Below, one piece after another: positions 6,039-10,996 of a DNA stretch of 10,996 nt; position 1 is the stretch's first letter, and every line of letters begins with the position of its first letter. The DNA is from Candidatus Gastranaerophilales bacterium (GTDB lineage: Bacteria; Cyanobacteriota; Vampirovibrionia; Gastranaerophilales; Gastranaerophilaceae): positions 1-10,996 of the forward strand of contig CAJONH010000205.1 in assembly GCA_905235825.1 (NCBI GenBank), in the 5' to 3' direction. The notes under the pieces are model-generated. The model had not been told where the DNA came from and made no database searches. It worked only from the letters and a program-made list of their open reading frames with translations. The translations under genes and the position numbers were made by a program.

Positions 6039-8804
6039 ATGACAATAGAAAGTAAAAGAGTATACGAACTTGCAAAAGAATACGGGATGAGTAATAAAGA
6101 TTTTATTGAGTATCTTGATAAAAAATTAGAGATTACGGTAAAATCACATTCAAGCAATTTATCTCCCGCACAGATAGATAAAATAAAAGCGGCTTTCACT
6201 AAAAAGAGCGGTAGTGACGGTGCGAAAAAACCAAAGGCATTTATTATAAAAAAGGCAAAACCGGCACATGTTCCCGCAGAAGAAGAAAAAGCAGAAGAAC
6301 CTAAAGTATTAAAAGAACCCCAAAAACCTGAAGAAAAACCCGTTGTAAAACAACCAAAAATCGAACAAAAAGAAGATGTTAAAGAAGAAATAAAACAGGA
6401 AGAACAAAAGTCCGAACCTCAAAATGAACCGGAAAAAGAACCTGTTAAAGAGCAGTCAAAAGAAAGTATACAAGCATCGGGATATCGCTCATTACTGGAA
6501 TATAATAACAAAAACAGTCAAAAAAGAAGACAGGAAATCTTAGCAAGTAAGCAGCGTGCCGAAAAAGAAAAAACTTTAAAAAAAGAAAATGACAAGGCTC
6601 AGCAGTCTTTGAGAACGGTATCAAAAGGAAATGATGCACGTAAGGAATTTGACAAACAAAGACCGTTTGGCGACAGACAAAGACCTTTCCCTAAAAAAGC
6701 AGAAGCAGGAAAAGAACAGCGTCAAGAACGTTCCGACAGACCTGAAAGACCCGAACGTGAAAGGGGGGAAAGATCTGAACGCTTGGAAAGAACGGCACTT
6801 CCTAAAAAACCCTTACAGCATCATATAATATCACAGGAAATATATGACGGAAAATCAGGTCAAAATGCTGCATTTAAAAAGAAAAATACTAAAGATAAGA
6901 AAAAACAGTATAAAAATAAAGAAGAAGAACAAGAATTAATAAGTCTTGAAAAAACTCAGACTCAAAAGCATAAGAAAAAAGCTAAAGAAATAGGTGAGGG
7001 AGAAGAAATAAAACAGGTGGTTATTAATACACCGATTACAGTCGGTGAACTTGCCGATAAAATAGGCAAGGCTCCTTCCGAAATAGTTAAATATCTTATG
7101 ATGCAGGGAATTTTAACAACCGTAAACGAAGTAATTTCAATTGAAACTCAAAAGAAGATTTGTGAAAGTTTTGAGCTTGAAGTACTTGATGAGGATTTAA
7201 ATGCTTATATAGAAGAAGAACTTAAAAAAGAAGAAAAGGAAAAGAAAATAAAAGAGGTTGATGAGTCTTTACTTGAAACCAGAGCTCCCGTTGTCAGCAT
7301 AATGGGACACGTTGACCACGGAAAAACAACTCTATTGGATTCCATAAGAGCTTCAAAACACAAAATTGTTGCAACCGAAGTTGGCGGAATTACGCAATCA
7401 ATAGGTGCTTATACCGTATATTTGGAAGATGATAAAAATAAAAAAATCGTATTTATTGATACTCCGGGTCACGAAGCATTTACTGAAATGAGGGCAAGAG
7501 GTGCAAAGGCTACCGATATTGCAATTTTGGTTGTTGCTGCCGATGACGGTATCATGCCGCAAACCATAGAGGCTATTAACCACGCAAAGGCCGCTGAAGT
7601 TCCCATTATTGTGGCTGTTAATAAAATAGATAAACCGAGTGCCGACCCAGATAAAATCATGCAGCAATTAACCGAATACGGTTTGGTTCCCGAAGAATGG
7701 GGCGGTGAAACGGTTTGCGTTAAAGTTAGTGCACTTCAGGGCAAAGGTATTGATGAACTTCTTGAATATATTCTTTTATTGGCGGAAGTTCAAAATCTTC
7801 GTGCAAATAAGAGTGCAATGGCATCAGGTGTAATTATTGAGGCTAAACTCGATAAGGGAAAAGGTCCCGTTGCTACACTTCTTGTTCAAAACGGCACGCT
7901 GCATACGGGAGATTGCTTTGTAGTCGGTAATGTATGCGGTAAAGTAAGAGCTTTGTTATCCGATTCAGGTGAAAGAATTAAAGAAGCAGGCCCTTCTACT
8001 CCCGTTGAAATTCTTGGTTTAACGGAGGTTCCGCAGGCGGGCGATACGTTTGAAGCTGTTGAAAATGAAAAAGTCATGAGAGAAATTTGGCTTGAAAGAA
8101 AAGAAAAAGAAAGAACTTCAAGACTTGACAGCATGCGTCCCGCTCATATAAGAAATGAGCATATAGGCGGTGAGGATGATAATATTAAACATTTAAATTT
8201 GATTATCAAAGCAAATACACACGGTGCGGCTGAGGCTGTTTCGCAAGGTGTATCTCAGCTCGAGTCAAAAGAAATTATTACCAAAATTGTTCACGTTGGT
8301 GTCGGTGATATATCGGAAGCCGATGTTATGCTTGCAAGTGCAAGTAATGCGATTATCTTAGGTTTTACCGTTCGTGAAGATGCAAATGCACAGGCGGCGG
8401 CAGAAAAACACGGTGTAACAATAAAAAAATATAATATTATTTATCAGGTATTGGAAGACCTTGAACAAACAATGCTCAATCTGTTACAGCCTGAAATAAA
8501 AGAAGTAAGTCTTGGTAAGGCTGAGGTAAGGCAGGTATTTACCGTTGGTAAAACAACAAAAATCGCAGGCTGTTATGTTACTGAAGGTAAAATCGTAAGA
8601 AATAAAACCGCCGTTGTTGAAAGAAACGGTATTGAAATCTTTAAAGGTCAAATCGACCAGTTAAAAAGATTTAAGGATGACGTAAAGGAAGTTGCACAGG
8701 GCTTTGAATGCGGTATCTCTTTTGATAAATTTAATGATATTAAAGAAGGAGATATTATTAAAGTTACTACAACAGAGGAAATTGAAAGACAAGTACTGGT
8801 ATAG
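6039..8804 (+). CDS. infB: Translation initiation factor IF-2
   Basis: GTPase that brings fMet-tRNA to the 30S subunit and promotes subunit joining. The 921 residues contain an IF2_N module (about 6-50, RVYELAKEYGMSNKDFIEYL); a long Lys/Glu/Gln/Arg low-complexity linker (about 60-325); a second IF2_N module (about 330-380, NTPITVGELADKIGKAPSEI); and then the G domain. GTP motifs are intact: G1 GHVDHGKT (423-430), G2 GGITQSIGAY, G3 DTPGH (474-478), G4 NKID (528-531) and G5 SALQGKG. The C-terminal beta-barrel, domain III and fMet-tRNA-binding domain IV run to the end (KGQIDQLKRFKDDVKEV, then GFECGI). The ATG at 6039 is right for the first IF2_N helix, but the ribosome site is weak (only an A-rich stretch with CGGAT). 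It is followed 15 bases later by rbfA. Confidence 0.98.
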   Translation: MTIESKRVYELAKEYGMSNKDFIEYLDKKLEITVKSHSSNLSPAQIDKIKAAFTKKSGSDGAKKPKAFIIKKAKPAHVPAEEEKAEEPKVLKEPQKPEEKPVVKQPKIEQKEDVKEEIKQEEQKSEPQNEPEKEPVKEQSKESIQASGYRSLLEYNNKNSQKRRQEILASKQRAEKEKTLKKENDKAQQSLRTVSKGNDARKEFDKQRPFGDRQRPFPKKAEAGKEQRQERSDRPERPERERGERSERLERTALPKKPLQHHIISQEIYDGKSGQNAAFKKKNTKDKKKQYKNKEEEQELISLEKTQTQKHKKKAKEIGEGEEIKQVVINTPITVGELADKIGKAPSEIVKYLMMQGILTTVNEVISIETQKKICESFELEVLDEDLNAYIEEELKKEEKEKKIKEVDESLLETRAPVVSIMGHVDHGKTTLLDSIRASKHKIVATEVGGITQSIGAYTVYLEDDKNKKIVFIDTPGHEAFTEMRARGAKATDIAILVVAADDGIMPQTIEAINHAKAAEVPIIVAVNKIDKPSADPDKIMQQLTEYGLVPEEWGGETVCVKVSALQGKGIDELLEYILLLAEVQNLRANKSAMASGVIIEAKLDKGKGPVATLLVQNGTLHTGDCFVVGNVCGKVRALLSDSGERIKEAGPSTPVEILGLTEVPQAGDTFEAVENEKVMREIWLERKEKERTSRLDSMRPAHIRNEHIGGEDDNIKHLNLIIKANTHGAAEAVSQGVSQLESKEIITKIVHVGVGDISEADVMLASASNAIILGFTVREDANAQAAAEKHGVTIKKYNIIYQVLEDLEQTMLNLLQPEIKEVSLGKAEVRQVFTVGKTTKIAGCYVTEGKIVRNKTAVVERNGIEIFKGQIDQLKRFKDDVKEVAQGFECGISFDKFNDIKEGDIIKVTTTEEIERQVLV

Positions 8805-8819
8805 TCTTTAGAGGTTATT

Positions 8820-9170
8820 ATGTCGCTTAGAAATGAACGAGTAAGAAAAACATTAATGAAAGAAATTGCGGATATAATTCAAAAAGAATTGAAGGATTCA
8901 CGCATACATGGAATTGTTTCAATTACGGATATTGAAATAGCACATGATAATTCATTCGCAAAAGTTTATTATTCTGTTTTTGCATCCGAGGAAGAAAAGA
9001 AAACTACGATTAACGCAATAACCGAAAATACCTCAAAAATAAGATATGAGGTAGGAAAACGAATTCGCTTGCGTTTAACACCGGAGCTTCGTTTTATTCC
9101 CGATGATTCACTTGAACGTGGTGCAAATGTAACTGCACTGATAAATAAAATTTCCAAAGGCGAAATATAA
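8820..9170 (+). CDS. rbfA: Ribosome-binding factor A
   Basis: 30S maturation factor with a KH-like fold that acts on 16S rRNA processing and cold adaptation. The 116-aa protein has the standard layout: N-terminal RNERVRKTLMKEIADIIQKE (4-23), the ITDIEIAHDNSFAKVYYSVF strand pair (35-54), and the C-terminal RLRLTPELRFIPDDSLERG (82-100) with the family signature around PEL-F--D-S-E-G. GAGG at 8811-8814 lies five bases before the ATG. It follows infB closely and belongs to the same transcript. The next plus-strand gene is not truB, as is usual, but a small inserted module. The gene on the opposite strand ends only 11 bp away, with no visible terminator between them. Confidence 0.96.
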   Translation: MSLRNERVRKTLMKEIADIIQKELKDSRIHGIVSITDIEIAHDNSFAKVYYSVFASEEEKKTTINAITENTSKIRYEVGKRIRLRLTPELRFIPDDSLERGANVTALINKISKGEI

Positions 9171-9181
9171 ATTTTTCTAAT

Positions 9182-9385
9182 TTATTCATTTATATAAATT
9201 TTGTGTCTGCATTCTTCTGTTTCTTCAAATGCAGAATTGATGTTTTCTGCTAATTGTTTTAATATTACATTTAGTTTTCCGTCCCCGTCAGCAATATCAG
9301 CTAATATATCAGTTAAATATTTAGCATTCATTAATTTATGAGAAATATCTTTAGTCAGTTCTGCCAAATTTGTTTCGGTTTCCAT
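9182..9385 (-). CDS. Hypothetical 67-aa helical protein, divergent from RHH regulator
   Basis: I do not recognise a family. The protein is acidic and reads as two amphipathic helices (about 5-31 and 36-60) joined by DGDGK (33-37), i.e. a helical hairpin, with no signal peptide or membrane segment. AGGA lies eight bases before the ATG at 9385, and a clear promoter is found upstream on the same strand (9426-9454), so this is likely a real expressed gene although it runs opposite to the operon. It converges on rbfA with an 11-bp gap and diverges from the ribbon-helix-helix gene with which it shares a repeat-filled control region. A toxin-antitoxin-like or regulator/partner pairing is possible, but nothing in the sequence shows toxicity or a partner surface. 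Confidence 0.65.
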   Translation of the reverse strand: METETNLAELTKDISHKLMNAKYLTDILADIADGDGKLNVILKQLAENINSAFEETEECRHKIYINE

Positions 9386-9406
9386 AATTGTTTCCTGTTA
9401 TATTTA

Positions 9407-9419
9407 GTTCTACTTTATG
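9407..9419 (-). repeat. Inverted imperfect copy of the operator-like repeat
   Basis: GTTCTACTTTATG matches the complement of the AATAAAATAGAAT repeat at 10 of 13 positions. It lies about at the transcription start of the minus-strand 67-aa gene, where a bound regulator could block it. Confidence 0.35.
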
Positions 9420-9425
9420 TAATTA

Positions 9426-9454
9426 AATATAATAAAATAGAATTGAAAAGTCAA
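9426..9454 (-). promoter_or_regulatory. Strong predicted promoter of the 67-aa gene
   Basis: On the complement, TTGACT (9449-9454) and TATATT (9426-9431) are separated by exactly 17 bp: five of six and four-to-five of six matches to the sigma70 consensus. The start would fall near 9419, with a leader of about 34 bases. The first repeat copy fills most of the spacer. Confidence 0.65.
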
Positions 9455-9486
9455 ATAAAATAGAATAAATTTATAATAAAGTAATA
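9431..9486 (+). repeat. Array of three direct 12-13-bp repeats, probable RHH operator
   Basis: AATAAAATAGAAT occurs identically at 9431-9443 and 9454-9466 (period 23), and the related AATAAAGTAATA at 9475-9486 (21 bp further on). Spacing near two helical turns puts the copies on one face of the DNA. They cover the spacer and -35 of the minus promoter and the -10/start region of the plus promoter. This fits an autoregulatory operator for the ribbon-helix-helix protein coded next to it. The low complexity of the region is the main reason for caution. Confidence 0.5.
9472..9477 (+). promoter_or_regulatory. Consensus -10 of the RHH gene promoter
   Basis: A perfect TATAAT lies 30 bases before the RHH ATG and would start transcription near 9484. 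The -35 is weak (AGTCAA at 17 bp, the complement of the opposing -35), so the two promoters share a -35 region back to back. Weak -35 boxes are common where a regulator sits on the promoter. Confidence 0.5.
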
Positions 9487-9507
9487 TTTTTTACAAGGAA
9501 AAATTTT

Positions 9508-9657
9508 ATGGCAGATACAAAAAAAAGATTAACATTACTTGTAGACAACGAAATTTTTGAAAAATTTAAATTTTTAGCACAAGAACAAAATCGTACGGCA
9601 GGAAATCTGGGGACAAAACTCGTTAATGATTACGTAAAAAAATATTATAAAGAATAA
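9508..9657 (+). CDS. Small ribbon-helix-helix (Arc/CopG-type) DNA-binding protein
   Basis: A 49-residue protein, MADTKKRLTLLVDNEIFEKF at its start, with the RHH pattern: a basic beta strand with alternating residues (KRLTLLVD, 6-13), helix A (NEIFEKFKFLAQEQ, 14-27), a turn with NRTAGNLG (28-35), and helix B (TKLVNDYVKKYY, 36-47). Such proteins dimerise through the strand, which also reads the DNA major groove, and act as repressors of their own genes, including antitoxins and plasmid copy control. AAGGAA (9495-9500) lies seven bases before the ATG. The product is short even for this fold, with no extra domain. Its control region has repeated sites, and a further copy of the 12-bp repeat lies two bases after its stop, before truB, so it could also affect truB. 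Family assignment is from pattern only. Confidence 0.75.
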   Translation: MADTKKRLTLLVDNEIFEKFKFLAQEQNRTAGNLGTKLVNDYVKKYYKE

Positions 9658-9659
9658 AA

Positions 9660-9671
9660 AATAAAGTAATA
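9660..9671 (+). repeat. Downstream copy of the 12-bp repeat before truB
   Basis: AATAAAGTAATA is identical to 9475-9486, so the RHH gene is flanked by a 12-bp direct repeat. It ends just before the AGGA ribosome site of truB (9673-9676). It may be a further operator or the scar of an insertion. Confidence 0.4.
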
Positions 9672-9687
9672 CAGGATATATACAGAC

Positions 9688-10545
9688 ATGTTCGGTTTTT
9701 TGAATATAAATAAACCCTCCGGCATGACTTCTCACGGAGTTGTATCGGCTTTAAGAAAAATAACGGGGATAAAAAGAATAGGTCATGCAGGAACGCTTGA
9801 CCCTCTGGCATCGGGAGTACTTCCCGTTGCAATAGGGAAAGCAACTTTATTAATTGACTATTTACCGTCGGATAAAAGATATATTGCAGGCTTAGAGTTT
9901 GGAAAAAAATCAGATACTTACGATATTGAAGGACATGTTGAAATTGTAAATGCTCCTACAGTTTCGTCAGATGATATAAAAAAAATTCTGTCGATTTTTA
10001 CGGGAGAAATAAAACAAATTCCGCCTGCATATTCCGCTGTGCATTATAACGGAAAAAGGCTGTATGAACTTGCAAGAAAAGGTAAAATTCCTGATGATAT
10101 ACCCTCACGACTTATAACGGTTTATAAAAACACGATAGTTTCTTTTGATGAGCAAAATCAAAAACTGGAACTTGATATAGCATGTTCAAAAGGAACATAC
10201 ATAAGAACAATCGTAAATGATATCGGCGATGCATTACATAGGGGAGCGGTTATGTACAGCCTCAAGCGAATTGAAGCGGCAGGCATGGAATTAAAATCGG
10301 CATTGGAGTTAAATAATATACTAAATAAAGAGGATATTGAAAAAAATTTAATTAATCCCGTTTGTTTACTGCCGTTTCCAAATTTTGAGATAAGCGAAAA
10401 AGAAAAAGAAATAATATTACATGGAAATAAAATAAAAAATCATTTTGACGTAAAAAATGAATTATTATTATTGTATAAAGAAAATCCGATTGCACTGGCA
10501 AATGCTGACGATAATTTTATACAGCCCAAAAAACTTCTGTTATGA
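9688..10545 (+). CDS. truB: tRNA pseudouridine(55) synthase
   Basis: Makes pseudouridine 55 in the T-loop of tRNAs. The 285-aa protein has the family N-terminus (GFLNINKPSGMTSHGVVSAL, 3-22), the catalytic Asp D38 in HAGTLDPLASGVLP, the RYIAGLEFG strand (64-72), the substrate block QIPPAYSAVHYNGKRLYELA (110-129) and CSKGTYIRTIVNDIG (166-180). The C-terminal PUA-like part (about 215-285) is weakly conserved but present. AGGA at 9673-9676 is 11 bases before the ATG, slightly far. In most relatives truB follows rbfA directly; here a 500-bp module on both strands intervenes, so truB is read either through from rbfA or from the RHH promoter. Confidence 0.97.
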   Translation: MFGFLNINKPSGMTSHGVVSALRKITGIKRIGHAGTLDPLASGVLPVAIGKATLLIDYLPSDKRYIAGLEFGKKSDTYDIEGHVEIVNAPTVSSDDIKKILSIFTGEIKQIPPAYSAVHYNGKRLYELARKGKIPDDIPSRLITVYKNTIVSFDEQNQKLELDIACSKGTYIRTIVNDIGDALHRGAVMYSLKRIEAAGMELKSALELNNILNKEDIEKNLINPVCLLPFPNFEISEKEKEIILHGNKIKNHFDVKNELLLLYKENPIALANADDNFIQPKKLLL

Positions 10546-10606
10546 TTGTCTTAATTTTAATTCCTTATGGGCAAGTTGTGATACTGAAAAAGTTTAATTA
10601 ATATAG

Positions 10607-10996
10607 ATGAAAAGTATATTAAATTTTTTACATAAAGATAGAATAGGCGAACCGCCTTATGATTACTATTTTCTCAAAAACTTGGATGAGAATGAATACA
10701 CTAAGTATTTAGCAAAGCTGTTTTATCTTAATACGGGCGAGAAACTGCAGTTAAAGTATGATTTTAAAAATAAATCGTGGATTATTGATAAGAAAAGATG
10801 TAAAACGTTTAATGAAAAAATTCAGTGGCTGAAACTTTACGATGCAACAGATTTAAAAAGAAAATGTACCGATAAAGTTTTAGTTCGGGATTATGCAGCT
10901 GAAAAAATAGGGAGCGGAATTTCCGTAGAACGGAGTTGCCCAACAACATTTCGAGGGCACGAGTTCGATAATGTGAATGCCCGAAGTGAACACTTG
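10607..10996 (+). CDS. TupA-like ATP-grasp protein, N-terminal part, probably disrupted near 10910
   Basis: 130 codons are open from ATG at 10607 (an in-frame TAG sits directly before it; the ribosome site is poor) to the window edge. Residues about 57-101 match the TupA-like ATP-grasp family of cell-surface glycan or teichuronopeptide synthesis: KSWIIDKKRCKTFNEKIQWL, then KLYDATDLKRKCTDKVLVRD and YAAEKIG. After that the family would continue with EEYLIP-type sequence, but here it reads SGISVERSCPTTFRGHEF and on, with no resemblance, and this coincides with a jump in G+C. I infer that the real gene is interrupted at about 10910, or that the end of the assembly is chimeric. Together with the WecA-like gene it suggests surface polysaccharide synthesis, though the two are far apart. 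Confidence 0.6.
   Translation, partial: MKSILNFLHKDRIGEPPYDYYFLKNLDENEYTKYLAKLFYLNTGEKLQLKYDFKNKSWIIDKKRCKTFNEKIQWLKLYDATDLKRKCTDKVLVRDYAAEKIGSGISVERSCPTTFRGHEFDNVNARSEHL
10911..10996. other. GC-shifted, hairpin-rich tail, possible start of a mobile or dispersed repeat
   Basis: 43 of 86 bases are G or C, far above the surrounding AT-rich DNA. It holds a row of small inverted repeats: CGGAA/TTCCG (10915-10925), TCCGT/ACGGA (10922-10934), GTTG/CAAC (10935-10944), GGGCA/TGCCC (10955-10982) and AAGTG/CACTT (10984-10995). Such structure at an assembly edge and inside a gene suggests an insertion sequence end, a REP/MITE-like element or a structured intron. No transposase is visible, and no target duplication can be seen with one end only. 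Confidence 0.45.

Noticed and set aside
7398..7667. Minus-strand open frames inside infB (also 7469-7660, 7886-8134, 6445-6639) and a plus-strand one at 6631-6828
   Set aside because: All sit within the intact IF2 coding region, overlap conserved GTPase motifs or the low-complexity linker, and show no independent signals.
9182..9385. ISHKLMN in the 67-aa protein resembles a histidine-kinase H-box
   Set aside because: A few matching residues in a short helical protein, with no kinase or receiver neighbour; not enough to call a phosphotransfer domain.
9623..9844. Minus-strand 73-codon frame over the truB start
   Set aside because: Antisense to the catalytic N-terminus of TruB and to the end of the RHH gene; no promoter or Shine-Dalgarno fits.
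10546..10606. Terminator after truB
   Set aside because: The 61-bp gap contains AT-rich sequence but no stable hairpin followed by a T-run.
10955..10984. GAGTTCGATA inside the tail looks like a tRNA T-loop
   Set aside because: No acceptor, D or anticodon arm can be paired around it, and the flanking arms do not form a T stem.
1..10996. CRISPR array, tRNA, rRNA or complete insertion sequence
   Set aside because: No regularly spaced long repeats, no cloverleaf, no rRNA-like stretch and no transposase were seen; the only candidate element is the partial tail at 10911-10996.

Overview
The window is AT-rich, compact bacterial DNA, carrying mostly a translation-centred gene cluster with 4-bp or near-zero gene junctions. 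The organism cannot be fixed from sequence alone. A low-GC bacterium of a gut or anaerobic type is likely, and a Gastranaerophilales-like (Vampirovibrionia) or Bacillota-like origin would both fit the base composition, the AroH-type chorismate mutase and the B12-type radical SAM protein. This is inference.

Left arm (1-1412, minus strand): a two-gene unit. A 120-aa charged helical protein of unknown function is translationally coupled (ATGA overlap) to a B12-binding-domain radical SAM protein, which runs off the left edge just after its Cys cluster. A divergent promoter region (1413-1623) separates it from the plus-strand genes.

Central operon (1624-9170, plus strand): a WecA/TagO/MraY-family polyprenyl-phosphate sugar-1-phosphate transferase; def (peptide deformylase); fmt (Met-tRNA formyltransferase, TTG start); aroH (chorismate mutase); a strongly diverged PurD-like ATP-grasp protein that has lost the hallmark PurD motifs; ylxR/rnpM (TTG start); infB (IF2); and rbfA. 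Def and Fmt form the formyl-methionine cycle, IF2 uses the formylated initiator tRNA, RbfA matures the 30S subunit, and TruB (further on) modifies tRNA. AroH and the PurD-like protein are the metabolic-looking guests. nusA, which often precedes ylxR-infB, is not in the window; the PurD-like gene occupies its usual place.

Inserted module (about 9182-9671): between rbfA and truB there is a small divergent cassette. It has a 67-aa helical protein on the minus strand and a 49-aa ribbon-helix-helix (Arc/CopG-type) protein on the plus strand. Their 122-bp intergenic region holds two good promoters and an array of 12-13-bp repeats spaced about 21-23 bp, and one more repeat copy lies just after the RHH gene, in front of truB. 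This looks like a self-regulating two-gene module and is the most system-like novelty here.

Right end (9688-10996): truB, then the start of a TupA-like ATP-grasp gene. Its recognisable homology stops near 10910, where base composition jumps to 50% G+C (43 of 86 bases) and a string of small hairpins begins. This suggests an insertion or dispersed repeat cutting the gene at the window edge.
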